64,000 nucleotides of DNA from JACVRW01 sp963757815 (GCA_963757815.1 CAVWSN010000037.1:62001-126000); one strand, 5' to 3'; numbered from the stretch's first letter, positions 51,896 through 61,078 are shown. Numbers and translations are program-made. Notes: a model not told the origin generated them from the sequence alone.

Positions 51896-53140
51896 TCACC
51901 TGTCGACCCCTCCCAGGATCGGGTCGAGCATCGCGACGCAGGCGATGAAGTCCGCTATCAGCGAGTCGCGGGCCATGTCCGGCAGGGCCTGCAGGTTCAC
52001 GAAGCTGGGGTCGCGCATGTGCACGCGCGCCGGCTTGGCGGAGCCGTCCGCCACGACGAAGCAGCCCATCTCGCCGCGCGGCGACTCGACTGCGGCGTAG
52101 GCCTCGCCCGGCGGCACCCGGAACCCCTCGGTCACGAGCTTGAAGTGGTGGATGAGCGCCTCCATCGAGGTGGCGAGCTCGTGCCGGGGCGGCAGCGCGA
52201 CCTTGCGGTCGTCGGTGATCCAGGCCCCCTCGGGGAGGCCGTCGAGCGCCTGCTCGACGATCTTCACCGACTCGCGCATCTCTTCGATGCGCACCTTGAA
52301 GCGGTCGTAGTTGTCCCCGACCGAGCCCACCGGCACGTCGAAGTCGAACTGCTCGTAGGAGCAGTACGGCATCGCCTTGCGCAGATCCCAGGGGTGCCCG
52401 GTGGCTCTCAGGAGCGGTCCCGTCACGCCCAGCGCGAGCGCTCGCTCCTGGGACACGATGCCCGTGCCCTTCAGCCGCTGCAGCCAGATCTCGTTGCGGT
52501 CGAGGAGGGCCTCGTACTGGTCGAGGCGCTTGGGCATCAGCTCGATGAACTCACGCGCCTTCTGCTCAAAGCCGGGCGGGAGGTCCTCGATCACGCCGCC
52601 GACCTGGAAGTAGCGCGTGTGGAGGCGCTGGCCGGACGACATCTCGAACAGGTCGAGCACCAGATCGCGGTCGCGGCAGCCCCACCAGAGCATCGTGATC
52701 GCACCGAGGTCGAGCGCGCCGGTGGCGAGCCCGAACAGGTGCGAGGCGATCCGGTTCAGCTCCAGGTGGATCACCCGGATCCACTGGGCGCGCGGCGGCA
52801 CCTCGAGGTCGAGCAGCTTCTCGACCGCCATGCAATACGCGAGCGCGTTGTAGTAGTAGGCCAGGTAGTCCATCCGCTCGACGAACGTGATGACCTTCCA
52901 GTACTGCTGGTCCTCGCAGCTCTTCTCGATGCCGGTGTGGACGTAGCCGACGATCGGCTTGACGTCGCGCACGACCTCGCCCTCGAGCGTCGTGAGCAGC
53001 CGCAGCACGCCGTGCGTGGCCGGGTGGTGCGGGCCGATGTTGATCGTGAAGAGCTCGTGGTGCGTGGGCTCCTCGCCCATCGGCTCCATCGTCACCGAGC
53101 GCTCGCGCTCCCGGTACGGGACTGAGAGCGGGTCAGTCAT
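51896..53140 (-). CDS. nuoD: NADH-quinone oxidoreductase subunit D
   Basis: 414 residues, the hydrogenase-large-subunit homologue that lines the quinone site: INIGPHHPATHGVLRLLTTL, the ACMAVEKLL-type helix (ALAYCMAVEKLLDLEVPPRA), LFEMSSGQRLHTRYFQVGG, VVADGSAKPARVHMRDPSF and the C-terminal MLDPILGGVDR. The histidines of HHPATHG and the family tyrosine in YYYNALAYC help bind quinone. ATG at 53140 lies 8 bases inside the end of nuoC. Confidence 0.96.
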   Translation of the reverse strand: MTDPLSVPYRERERSVTMEPMGEEPTHHELFTINIGPHHPATHGVLRLLTTLEGEVVRDVKPIVGYVHTGIEKSCEDQQYWKVITFVERMDYLAYYYNALAYCMAVEKLLDLEVPPRAQWIRVIHLELNRIASHLFGLATGALDLGAITMLWWGCRDRDLVLDLFEMSSGQRLHTRYFQVGGVIEDLPPGFEQKAREFIELMPKRLDQYEALLDRNEIWLQRLKGTGIVSQERALALGVTGPLLRATGHPWDLRKAMPYCSYEQFDFDVPVGSVGDNYDRFKVRIEEMRESVKIVEQALDGLPEGAWITDDRKVALPPRHELATSMEALIHHFKLVTEGFRVPPGEAYAAVESPRGEMGCFVVADGSAKPARVHMRDPSFVNLQALPDMARDSLIADFIACVAMLDPILGGVDR

Positions 53141-53651
53141 ACCAGCGGGGGAACTTCCCCTCGTTGAAGGTGAAGAGCACGGGCTCGCCGCCCATCGGGA
53201 AGTCGCGCCGCTGCGGGAAGCCCTCGTAGTCCTCGGGCATGAGGATGCGGCGCATGTCGGGGTGGCCTTCGAAGAACACGCCGAACATGTCGTAGACCTC
53301 GCGCTCCTGGAAGTCGGCGGTCGGGAACAGGTCGACCACCGTCGGGAGGCGGGGGTCGTCGGCGCCGAGCCGCGTCTTGACGCAGAGCCGGTCGCAGCGC
53401 TCCATCGAGAGCAGCTGGTAGTGGACGCCGAGACGAGGCTCCTCCGGCAGGTAGTCGCAGCCGTGCAGGCTCATCAGGTTCTCCCAGGGCTCGTCGGCCC
53501 CGCGCAGGAAGGCGAGCACATCGCGTACGCGCTCGGGCGCCACCTCGAGCGTGGCCTGCTCGCGCGCGTACAAGGTGCCCGTGACGGCCTCGTCCGCGAC
53601 GTTCTCGCGGACCCGCTGGGCGATCAGCTCGAGTCCGGTGGCGTCCGGCAC
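53133..53651 (-). CDS. nuoC: NADH-quinone oxidoreductase subunit C
   Basis: 172 residues, the 30-kDa subunit of the peripheral arm: LMSLHGCDYLPEEPRLGVHY, LPTVVDLFPTADFQEREVYD, and MFGVFFEGHPDMRRILMPED, followed by YEGFPQRRDFPM. It bridges NuoB and NuoD; no cofactor. GTG start at 53651, four bases after nuoB; separate from NuoD, not fused. Confidence 0.94.
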   Translation of the reverse strand: MPDATGLELIAQRVRENVADEAVTGTLYAREQATLEVAPERVRDVLAFLRGADEPWENLMSLHGCDYLPEEPRLGVHYQLLSMERCDRLCVKTRLGADDPRLPTVVDLFPTADFQEREVYDMFGVFFEGHPDMRRILMPEDYEGFPQRRDFPMGGEPVLFTFNEGKFPRWYD

Positions 53652-53655
53652 AGGG

Positions 53656-54258
53656 CTACTCGACCTCCTCGGTCCCCTCCGCCCGGTAGCGCTCGCGCCA
53701 GCCCATGTCCGGGTTTTCCATGATCTTGTCCTGCAGCTTCATGATCCCGTAGATGAGGGCCTCCGGCCGGGGCGGGCAGCCGGGCACGTAGACATCGATC
53801 GGGAGGAACTTGTCGGCGCCGGCGACCACCGCGTAGTTGTTGAACATGCCCGCGGTCGAGGAACAGGCGCCCATGGCGATCACCCACTTCGGCTCGAGCA
53901 TCTGGTCGTAGAGCCGGCGGATGATCGGCGCCATCTTGATCGACACGCGCCCGGAGAGGATCAGGAGGTCGGCCTGGCGCGGGGTGAAGCGGGTCGCCTC
54001 CGCGCCGAAGCGGGCGAGGTCGTTCCGCGGCGAGCCGATCACGGTGATCATCTCGATCGCGCAGCAGGCCAGCCCGAAGCCGAGCGGGAACAGGCAGTTC
54101 TTGCGCGCCCAGTTCTGGGCGGTCTCGAGCTTCGTGAACAGCAGGCGTTCCTGGACGAACTCGTCGAGGTCCTTGCCGGCGAGCTCGCCGCGCAGCATCT
54201 GCTGGGCCCGCAGCTGGCGGACGCGGAGATCCCCGCCGTCCACCGGTGTGCGCGTCAC
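53656..54258 (-). CDS. nuoB: NADH-quinone oxidoreductase subunit B
   Basis: 200 residues carrying the terminal 4Fe-4S cluster N2 that reduces quinone. The four cysteines are in LFPLGFGLACCAIEM (adjacent pair), AMGACSSTAGMFNNY and VYVPGCPPRPEAL. GTG at 54258 overlaps the nuoA stop. The frame continues upstream to 54867 but the overlap and family length fix the start. Confidence 0.95.
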   Translation of the reverse strand: MTRTPVDGGDLRVRQLRAQQMLRGELAGKDLDEFVQERLLFTKLETAQNWARKNCLFPLGFGLACCAIEMITVIGSPRNDLARFGAEATRFTPRQADLLILSGRVSIKMAPIIRRLYDQMLEPKWVIAMGACSSTAGMFNNYAVVAGADKFLPIDVYVPGCPPRPEALIYGIMKLQDKIMENPDMGWRERYRAEGTEEVE

Positions 54259-54611
54259 TTCCAATCGAGCGCACCCCTTCTCCACACGAACACGAACGCC
54301 ACCAACAGGAGCACCACGAAGATCACCGTCTCGACCAGGGCGAAGGTCCCGAGCGCGTCGAGCTGAAGCGCGACCGGGTAGAGGAACACGACCTCGATGT
54401 CGAACAGGATGAAGAGCATCGCGATCAGGTAGAAACTGATCCCGAAGCGGAACGAGCGCTTGACGTCCGAGGGGAGTCCGCTCTCGTAGGGCTCGCTCTT
54501 GACCCGGCCCGGGCGCTTCGGTCCGAGCACGTGGTTCGCGAATGTGAAGGCCGTGCCGACGCCTAATCCGAGCAGCAGGAAGACGAGCGCGGGGATGTAG
54601 CTCTTCAGCAC
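54255..54611 (-). CDS. nuoA: NADH-quinone oxidoreductase subunit A
   Basis: 118 residues with three helices: LKSYIPALVFLLLGLGVGTA, then the conserved loop EPYESGLPSDVKRSFRFGIS, FYLIAMLFILFDIEVVFLYP and LVETVIFVVLLLVAFVFVW. GTG start at 54611. First gene of the nuo operon; the promoter must lie in 54612-54690, between it and the divergent small membrane-protein gene, where TATACC-like -10 sequence can be seen on the minus strand but no certain -35. Confidence 0.95.
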   Translation of the reverse strand: MLKSYIPALVFLLLGLGVGTAFTFANHVLGPKRPGRVKSEPYESGLPSDVKRSFRFGISFYLIAMLFILFDIEVVFLYPVALQLDALGTFALVETVIFVVLLLVAFVFVWRRGALDWK

Positions 54612-54687
54612 GGCACGCGGAGGTATAACGCAACCTTGTGCGGCGGGGCCACATAGTGCGAAAGGGCACCCCCTGAGCGACATCCAC

Positions 54688-55111
54688 ATGGTGGTCGGCA
54701 TCGCCGTTCTCGTGGCCAACGCGGTCGCCGCAGGGTGGGGGGCAGTTGGATGGCTGCGCAAGGATGCGCGCGCGTCGATCGTGTTCTGGCCGCTGCTTCG
54801 ACTGGCCCAGGCCACGGTGGTGGTGGAGGTCAGTTTTCGGCTTCCTCCTGCTCGCCCGGGGCGACACCGCGCCGGACAGCCTGCACGTGGCCTACGGGGT
54901 CGCCCCGCTTGTGATCACCCTGGTCAGCGAGGCGATGCGGGCCGGCATCGCAGCGCGCGAGCTCGAGGACGTGGAAGACGTCGACGCGCTCGAGCGCGGC
55001 CAGCAGGTGGCGCTCGCCAAGCGGGTCGCGCTCGGCGAGATGGGCGTGATGACCGTGGGGGCCCTGCTGATCCTGACGCTCGCGTTGCGGGCGTATCAGA
55101 CCGGCGGCTAG
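54688..55111 (+). CDS. Small multi-pass membrane protein, one frameshift
   Basis: ATG at 54688: VVGIAVLVANAVAAGWGAVG, WPLLRLAQATVVVEV, then an extra base near 54833 breaks the frame; the continuation VFGFLLLARGDTAPDSLHVA, VAPLVITLVSEAMRAGIAA, MTVGALLILTLALRAYQTGG runs to the stop at 55109-55111. Corrected length about 140 residues with four helices. I do not recognise the family, though small four-helix membrane proteins of this type often neighbour respiratory operons in actinobacteria. It is divergent from nuoA. Confidence 0.65.
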
Positions 55112-55130
55112 GGCATATTGCTGAGCCCGT

Positions 55131-56508
55131 GATGCGCCTCGCAGTGGTGGCAATAGCTCTCGCCGCGATCCTTCCTGGGCCGGTCGCGGCAGCGCAGGCC
55201 CCGGGCGGGGTCGTCCCGGTGGCGCGCGCGGCGAGTGACACCGAGGTGGCCGTGGCCGGCACCCGATTGCTGATGGGGCGGAGCACACGAAGAGGTGTGC
55301 GGCTCCTGTCCGCGCCGGTCACCGGCGGCACGCCCCGGACGCTGTTCTCGATGGCGGCGCCGCCGCGGCGTTTTCTGGCGATGAACGACCTGGACGCGTC
55401 CGCCGAGCGCGTCGTGTTCTCGCTCGTCGAGCTGAACCCGGCGACGGAAGGGATCGTCCGGGTGTCGGTCTGGTCCGGATCGCCCGAAGGGCCGTTCGCG
55501 CCACTCGTGCGCCGCGGCGGAGGAGGGTGGATTCCGATCGACGTTCAGGCAAGCGGAGCGGACGCGGCCTTCACGGAGATACGCCCGATCGAGCCCGAGG
55601 CTCGCCACCACGTGTTCCCGGGCCCAGCCGAGGGGGTCAGAGCTCCAGTACCGCGCCGGATCGAGCGCGTTCGAGCTGGCCGGCAGCTTGGTTGCGTTCG
55701 TCGAGGGCGAGCGGCAGCTCGTCGTACGTGACTGGGCAAGCGGGCGCCGAGCGCATTCGCCACACGGCTGTCGGGGCCATCAGCGGGTTCGATCTCGACG
55801 CTGACGGCCGTGCACTGCTGCACGTGCCCTCGGAGAAGGCCTTGGAGCTGGTGGATCCCTCAGGATCGGTCACGCGCGTGGGCACCGGCGGCGGGTTGGC
55901 AGACGGCGGCGTGCGGCTGGCCGGCAACCGGGCCGTGCTCCGCGTGTCCGGGCGCTTCGGCGGCGATTCCCACATCGCGGTGATCGACCTTGCCACCGGA
56001 CAGAGGCGGCGCTTCTCCCCTCCGTCGCTCGACCTGCAGGCGGAGGAGGCCCAGCTCGACGCCGAGGGCGAGCTCGTGGCGTGGGCCGCGAACGGGTGCG
56101 TTTTCGCCGCGCCGCTCGGCAGCCCCGGGTCGAACCTCGTGCCGCCCGGGCCATGCCCGCGCGCCGAGATAAACCTCGAGGAGAATCAGCCGGAGCGGCT
56201 CCGGGGCCGCACCGCCCGGGTTCGGCTCCGCTGCGTCACGGCGCCGCCACCCGGGTGCCGGGGAACGATCCGCCTCGAGCTTGACCGGCCCACTCGGCAA
56301 GGCTCGCTATCTCATCCCCGCCGGCGGACGCGAGACGGTTCGCGTCCGGCTCACGACCCGCGGCCTCGCCGCGCTCGAGCGTGAGCTCCGGCGCCCTCTC
56401 CCGGGGGGCGGCGCGGCGGTCGAGGTGCGGACCACGCTGGCCGACGGCGCTCGGCCGCGCTCGGCGACCCCTAACAAACTGATCGTCCTGCGGCCGGACG
56501 GGCCGTAG
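55131..56508 (+). CDS. Secreted beta-propeller-like protein, three frame breaks
   Basis: ATG at 55131 gives a signal peptide (RLAVVAIALAAILPGPVAAA) and propeller-like strands (VAVAGTRLLMGRSTRRGVRL). The frame breaks at about 55635 (one base missing in a G run; continues SELQYRAGSSAFELAGSLVA), about 55745 (an extra G; continues GAERIRHTAVGAISGFDLDA) and about 56285 (an extra T; continues TGPLGKARYLIPAGGRETVR), then stops at 56506-56508. The net length change agrees with these three edits. Corrected length about 458 residues. WD40/TolB-like secreted proteins of this style are common in Thermoleophilia; function unknown. Confidence 0.6.
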
Positions 56509-56574
56509 GCGGGACACGCTCGCTTCGGTCGACGCCGGCCGGGTTCTTGACCGTCCCGGGCGTAGCCCTGTGCG

Positions 56575-57168
56575 CTACGGCGTTGGCTGGCCTGCCCCGT
56601 TTGTCGCCGCCCGGCCCACGTACAGCCCGCGCCCAACGGCATGGTCCATCAGGTCGTGGACGATCTGCCGCAGGCGCGCGCTTAGCTCCGGATCGCGGAG
56701 CGTGTGGTCGTCGCGGAAAGCGTCGTCGGCCGTGCCGATGGCGAGCTCGCCGTCGAGGACGTGCGCGCCGGCGGTGGCGAGCACTTTCCTCAGGTCGGCC
56801 TGCGCCCAGATGGCTCCAAACAGGCCGGTGCTCGCGCCGATCACGGCGACGGGCTTATGGCGCAGCGCGTTGTCGGGATAGGGGCGCGAGGCCCAGTCGA
56901 GGGCGTTCTTGAGCTGCCCGGGAATCGAGCCGTTGTACTCGGGGGTGGCGATGAGCAGGGCGTCGGCGGTCTCGATGGCGCAGCGGAGGCGCGCGACCGG
57001 CGCTCGGGCGGGGTCGACGTCGTCGTCTTCGGAATAGGGGGGCACGAGCGCGAGGTCGGTGTGAAGCCGCATGCGCGCCGCCGACGGCAGGTATCCGGCG
57101 GCGGCGCGCAGCAGTGCGGCGTTCAACGAGTTTGCGCGCAGGCTCCCGGAGATGCCGAGGATCAGCAC
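56575..57168 (-). CDS. NADPH-dependent FMN reductase (flavodoxin fold)
   Basis: 197 residues: LILGISGSLRANSLNAALLR (phosphate-binding loop for FMN), ADALLIATPEYNGSIPGQLK (the PEYNGSxPGxLKNAxDW signature), and VAVIGASTGLFGAIWAQADL. It reduces FMN or small quinone/azo substrates with NADPH. It is the last gene of a three-gene minus-strand cluster with YceI and nitronate monooxygenase; only one base separates it from the yceI-like stop. Confidence 0.9.
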   Translation of the reverse strand: MLILGISGSLRANSLNAALLRAAAGYLPSAARMRLHTDLALVPPYSEDDDVDPARAPVARLRCAIETADALLIATPEYNGSIPGQLKNALDWASRPYPDNALRHKPVAVIGASTGLFGAIWAQADLRKVLATAGAHVLDGELAIGTADDAFRDDHTLRDPELSARLRQIVHDLMDHAVGRGLYVGRAATNGAGQPTP

Positions 57169-57169
57169 G

Positions 57170-57718
57170 TCAGTCCGCGACGAGCTCGAGGTGGGCCGAC
57201 AGCTCGATGGTCCACGAGAGCACGTCGCCGCCGCCGGGAAGCTCGGCCTGGAAGGTCATGCCCCAGTCGCGGCGGTCGATCTCGGCCCGGAGGTCCAGTG
57301 CGGCGCGCCGATCGCCGTAGTTGTCCTCGACCGGGCCGAGGTAGGTGCCCGTGGCAGTGATCGGGCGCTCGACCCCGCGCATCGTCAGGAGGCCGTCGAG
57401 GGCAACGGTGCCGTCCTCTGAGAACTGGAGTCGTCGCGACTCGAACGTGATCTCGGGGTGGTTCCGGGCGTCGAAGAAGTCCTCCCCTTCGACGATGTGG
57501 GCGCGGAACTCCGCCGGCCGCCTGATGCCAATCGACTCGACCCGTACCCGGCCGGTCAGGCGGGGTCTACCCGACACTGTCTCGAGGCGTGCCTCGGCCT
57601 CGTCGAAGCCGGTACGGAATGACCCCACGCCCATGTGGCGCAGTTGCGCCTGGAGCGACGAGTGGTCGGGATCCGCGGTGAAGGATTCGGTGAAGGGGTG
57701 AACGGCGGTGGTGGTCAT
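57170..57718 (-). CDS. YceI-family protein
   Basis: ATG at 57718. 182 residues in the lipocalin-like YceI fold: SLQAQLRHMGVGSFRTGFDE, RVRVESIGIRRPAEFRAHIV, the family motif EDFFDARNHPEITFESRRLQ, and LLTMRGVERPITATGTYLGP. YceI proteins bind isoprenoid or other amphiphilic molecules. No signal peptide is seen, so this one is probably cytoplasmic. ATGA overlap with the upstream nitronate monooxygenase gene. Confidence 0.9.
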   Translation of the reverse strand: MTTTAVHPFTESFTADPDHSSLQAQLRHMGVGSFRTGFDEAEARLETVSGRPRLTGRVRVESIGIRRPAEFRAHIVEGEDFFDARNHPEITFESRRLQFSEDGTVALDGLLTMRGVERPITATGTYLGPVEDNYGDRRAALDLRAEIDRRDWGMTFQAELPGGGDVLSWTIELSAHLELVAD

Positions 57719-58848
57719 CGGCTGGCTCCTACTTCCTTGGTTTCCGAGTTGGTGGTGAGAAGGTGATCGGTGCCGTCGGTCAGGGCGGCGTAGAGCGTGG
57801 CTGCGCTGCGGTGCTCGAGCAGCGGCGTGGCCTGCCCCGACCACATCGCGACGACGTCGGTGCGACCTTGGGCACGCGCTGCCGCGAGGACGGGGGCGAG
57901 GAGATAGCTCTGGTAGGGATAGGGCTCGATCGCCCCGTCGGCAGTCAGCCGACTCACGAGCTCGTTCGGGATCCCTCGTGCGAGGCGGCCGCTGAAGGCG
58001 CGGGTGAGAGTCGTCCGCCGCGCGGCGCCGTCGAGTAGGGCACCCTTGTGCTCTGCGGTCGTGCCCGATTCGTCGGTGGCAAGGAAGGCCGTGCCGATCT
58101 GTACTCCCTCTGCACCCAGTGCGAGCGCGGCGACGATCCCGTCGGCGTCGGCGATGCCGCCCGCTGCGATCACGGGCGCCCGTACCTCCTCGACGGCGAT
58201 CCGGACAAGAGGCAGCGTTCCGAACAGCGAGTCCTCCGCGGGCGCGAGGAAGGCTCCGCGATGACCGCCCGCTTCCGCACCCGACGCGACGATGACGTCG
58301 ATGCCCGCCTCGTCGAGCGCCACGGCTTCGTCGGGGGTCGTAGCGGTCCCGAGGGTGACGACTCCGCGGTCCCCGAAGGCGGCGAGCACGCGCTCGTCGG
58401 GCACGCCGAAGACGAAGCTGAAGGCCGCCGGCCGTACGTCGAGGATCGCCGCGGCCTGGTCCTCGAACCGCGCGGCGAAGCGCTCGGGATGTGGAGGTGC
58501 CGCGACACCCACCTGTTCGTAGAGCGGCGCAAGTCGCCGGACCGCCGCGTCGAAGCGCTCGCCGGTCATTTCGGATTCGGGCAGGTCGTGAGTCGAGACC
58601 CAGAGGTTCAGCGCGAATGACCGCCGGGTCGCCGCGCGAAGCTCACGGCCGATCTCGCGAATCTGGGTGGGATCGAGGTGGTGGACACCGAACGAGCCGA
58701 GACCGCCCGCTTCGGCGACCGCGGCGGTCAACGCCACACTCGACAGGCCGCCGCCGAACGGTCCCTGGACGATCGGCCGGTCGAGAGCAAGAAGACGGCT
58801 GACACGAGTGTCCGGCCAGCCGGAGAATGAAGGGCGTGTGGTTGCCAT
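57715..58848 (-). CDS. Nitronate monooxygenase (2-nitropropane dioxygenase-like)
   Basis: 377 residues, FMN TIM-barrel: RPIVQGPFGGGLSSVALTAA, GLGSFGVHHL, VIVASGAEAGGHRGAF (flavin-binding and catalytic His), and VIAAGGIADADGIVAALALG followed by GVQIGTAFLATDESG. It oxidises alkyl nitronates (e.g. propionate 3-nitronate) with O2, removing toxic nitro compounds. First gene of the cluster, divergent from the HxlR regulator, which probably controls it. Confidence 0.9.
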   Translation of the reverse strand: MATTRPSFSGWPDTRVSRLLALDRPIVQGPFGGGLSSVALTAAVAEAGGLGSFGVHHLDPTQIREIGRELRAATRRSFALNLWVSTHDLPESEMTGERFDAAVRRLAPLYEQVGVAAPPHPERFAARFEDQAAAILDVRPAAFSFVFGVPDERVLAAFGDRGVVTLGTATTPDEAVALDEAGIDVIVASGAEAGGHRGAFLAPAEDSLFGTLPLVRIAVEEVRAPVIAAGGIADADGIVAALALGAEGVQIGTAFLATDESGTTAEHKGALLDGAARRTTLTRAFSGRLARGIPNELVSRLTADGAIEPYPYQSYLLAPVLAAARAQGRTDVVAMWSGQATPLLEHRSAATLYAALTDGTDHLLTTNSETKEVGASR

Positions 58849-58863
58849 TCGGCGGTCACCTTA

Positions 58864-58913
58864 GGTAACTAGCTGGTGATAGGCAAGCAACTGCCGATAG
58901 GCATTTGGTAACT
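58864..58913. promoter_or_regulatory. Repeat-rich operator region between nitronate monooxygenase and HxlR genes
   Basis: The 67-base divergent gap contains GGTAACT twice (58864-58870 and 58907-58913, each before an A/T-rich TAG) and GATAGGCA twice (58878-58885 and 58896-58903, 10 bases apart). The flanking TTAGGTAACTAG is partly palindromic. The gap is AT-rich compared with its surroundings. Direct and inverted repeats in this position fit binding of the HxlR dimer to control both genes. Confidence 0.5.
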
Positions 58914-58915
58914 TA

Positions 58916-59293
58916 GTGAAACTTATGGCCGCTTCGGTGAGATACCGGCCAAGCCGCGTCGCGCCTCCGCCCAACGAGTGCCCGCTGACGGAGTGCATGT
59001 CCTTCCTCGGCGGTGCCTGGACGCCGAACGTCATCTGGTACCTGCGCGAGGGACCCAGACGGTTCAACGAGCTGCGCGGCGACGTCGCGGGTATCTCGGG
59101 GAAGGTGCTCTCCCAACGCCTCCAGCGGCTGGAGGTGGACGGCGTCGTCGACCGGCGCGTGATGCCCACCGCCCCACCCACGGTCGAGTACGAGCTCACC
59201 GAGCTCGGCCGCGAGCTCCTGCCGGCCGTCGACGCCATCGTCGAGGTCGGCCACCGCCTCAAGCAACGCCGCCGCACGAACGGCTCGAACTGA
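58916..59293 (+). CDS. HxlR-family transcriptional regulator
   Basis: 125 residues, winged helix: a conserved N-terminal cysteine in CPLTECMSFLGGAWTPNVIW, then YLREGPRRFNELRGDVAGIS, KVLSQRLQRLEVDGVVDRRV and PTVEYELTELGRELLP, the standard HxlR/MarR-like pattern. Many members sense quinones, aldehydes or other electrophiles by cysteine oxidation; two cysteines (CPLTEC) are present here. ATG at 58916 or 58925. Divergent from the nitronate monooxygenase cluster. Confidence 0.92.
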   Translation: MKLMAASVRYRPSRVAPPPNECPLTECMSFLGGAWTPNVIWYLREGPRRFNELRGDVAGISGKVLSQRLQRLEVDGVVDRRVMPTAPPTVEYELTELGRELLPAVDAIVEVGHRLKQRRRTNGSN

Positions 59294-59305
59294 CCGGCGA
59301 TTCGG

Positions 59306-59323
59306 ACGGCGACCCGTCGCCGT
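59306..59323. terminator. Hairpin downstream of HxlR gene
   Basis: Perfect 8-base arms ACGGCGAC / GTCGCCGT with a 2-base spacer, 13 bases after the HxlR stop, in the gap to the convergent SDR gene. Confidence 0.45.
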
Positions 59324-59393
59324 AGCGCGGCGGGTGGCGGATGGGTGGGTGCGAGCGGCATCGGGCGTCGGGGGTCAGGCGCGGTAGCTCCGG

Positions 59394-60113
59394 TCACGCG
59401 GCCTCCGCGCCGGAGAAGGCGCGCTCGAACCCCTTGGGGTCGCTCGACCAGATCTCGGACATCGCGCGCGAGTTCGGATCCGGGAAGATGTCTTCCTGGT
59501 CGGCGGCAAGGCCGTCGAGGCTGCCGGCCGCGACCTCCGCCGGCGGCGTTTTCGGCACCTCGATGCCGGCGGCCATGTCGGTGTCGATGCCGCCCGGATA
59601 GACGCCGGTGGACGATGATGCTCTGGACGCCAGCACCGGTCGCAGTGCCTGCGTGCGTAGAGTCGCCGCCGCCTTCGAGGCCGAGTAGCCCGTCATCGGT
59701 GGCGTGCTGGCGAGGCTGAGCAGCGAGAGGACGTTGACGATCTGCCCGCCCCCGGCCGCCTCGAGCACGGGGACGAACGCCCGGATCGTCGCGTAGATGC
59801 CGTCGTAGTTGACCGCCATCTCCCGGCGCACGTGCTCGGGGTCGGCCTCGAGCGGGGTGGCAAACGCGGCAGTCGAGGCGTTGTTGATGAGTAGCGTGGC
59901 GTCGGACGCGCGGCCGGCGGCGGCCACGATGCTGTCGGGGTCGAGCAGGTCGAAGGCCACGGGTACGATCCGCTCGTCGCGCCGAACGCTGGATGCGTCA
60001 CGGGCCAGCGCGTACACCTCGGCGACGCCGCGGTCGAGCAGCGCATCGACGAGGTGGTGGCCGAGCCCGCGCCCTGCGCCTGTGACGACTGGGGTGGAGG
60101 TGGAGAGGTTCAT
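59394..60113 (-). CDS. Short-chain dehydrogenase/reductase (SDR)
   Basis: ATG at 60113. 239 residues: PVVTGAGRGLGHHLVDALLD (TGxGxGxG cofactor loop), LLINNASTAA, VNVLSLLSLASTPPMTGYSA with the catalytic Ser, and YSASKAAATLRTQAL (Tyr-x-x-x-Lys). The C-terminal YPGGIDTDM is typical. Many members reduce small carbonyl compounds. It is divergent from a broken AraC-type regulator, a common pairing in actinobacteria where the regulator represses or activates the SDR. Confidence 0.88.
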   Translation of the reverse strand: MNLSTSTPVVTGAGRGLGHHLVDALLDRGVAEVYALARDASSVRRDERIVPVAFDLLDPDSIVAAAGRASDATLLINNASTAAFATPLEADPEHVRREMAVNYDGIYATIRAFVPVLEAAGGGQIVNVLSLLSLASTPPMTGYSASKAAATLRTQALRPVLASRASSSTGVYPGGIDTDMAAGIEVPKTPPAEVAAGSLDGLAADQEDIFPDPNSRAMSEIWSSDPKGFERAFSGAEAA

Positions 60114-60246
60114 CGAGCACTCCTTCGGTTGGATGTCGTCCCACCGTACGACCACAGCGCTAAACGGTGAATGACTGCATACCGCATTCTCTTGCCTCTT
60201 CGTCTCACAGTGGATCGAATAGAGGCGATCTCGGTATTCTCCGCGA

Positions 60247-61021
60247 GTGGACCCGCTCGCCGACGTGCTCGACCTCAGCCGCGTGCACGGCGGACTGCTC
60301 GGCAAGCGTCCGCGCGCACTCGCCGTGGGGTCTCGATCTGCCGCGCGGCGACGGGGCGGCGCTCCACGCCGTCACTTCGGGTACCGCGTGGTTGCGTGTG
60401 GAGGGCCGCGATCCGCTCCAGTTGATGCCGGGCGACCTGCTGCTGCTCCCTACGGGCATCGAGTACTCGCTCTGCTCCGAGCCCGATGTCGCTTGCCGGC
60501 CGTTCGACCGGTCGATGAAGGAGGGGCTGATGACGCCGGAGGGGGACCTGACGCTCGACGGACCGGGCGCCGTGACGACCTTCGTATGCGCCGGCTACGA
60601 CTACGACCTTGACGTCGCCCAGCCGCTCATGAGCGTGCTGCCGGACGTGCTGCACGTGCCGGCCGACCCGGCGAACGACCGAGCCGTGGCTGCCATCGTC
60701 GAGTTGCTTGCCGCCGAGGTCGGGGCTCGCCGAGCCGGCTCGCGCGCCGCCGCGGCGCGCCTCATCGACCTGTTGCTGATCGCCGCGATCCGCAGTTGGG
60801 TCGGGACCAGCCGAGGATGGCGCCCGCTCATGGCTGACGGCCTTGCGTCACCCGATCCCCCCGGCGGCGAGCGCCGAGCGCCCGCGAGTATCCGCGCGCA
60901 CGCCGCGCGCTTCCGTCGCGAGGCCGCGCCGCGCGGTCCGCGCGCGCGGTCCGCGTGCTCGCGGAGTCGCTCGGAGTACGTCGAGCTTCGCGCAGCGCGA
61001 CCGGTAGCGCTGGGCAGGTGA
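60247..61021 (+). pseudogene. AraC-family regulator with cupin domain, frameshifted, helix-turn-helix not readable
   Basis: GTG at 60247 gives MDPLADVLDLSRVHGGLL; after an extra base near 60301 the frame becomes SVRAHSPWGLDLPRGDGAAL, GTAWLRVEGRDPLQLMPGDL and LVPTGIEYS-like LLLPTGIEYSLCSE, the AraC cupin_6 effector domain. It continues to about residue 195 (GTSRGWRPLMAD), where another break near 60838 (expected ALRHPI) leads into sequence without a clean AraC helix-turn-helix; fragments such as LAESLGVRRASRS can be seen. Either several indels or true decay. It would have controlled the divergent SDR gene. Confidence 0.65.
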
Positions 61022-61078
61022 GCCGAGGCGCTGATGACGGCGACGGCGGCCCGTCGCGAATGACGGTAGCGGGGTTCA

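Noticed and set aside
54612..54690. A precise sigma-70 promoter for the nuo operon
   Set aside because: A TATACC-like hexamer is present, but no convincing -35 at proper spacing; not enough to place a promoter.
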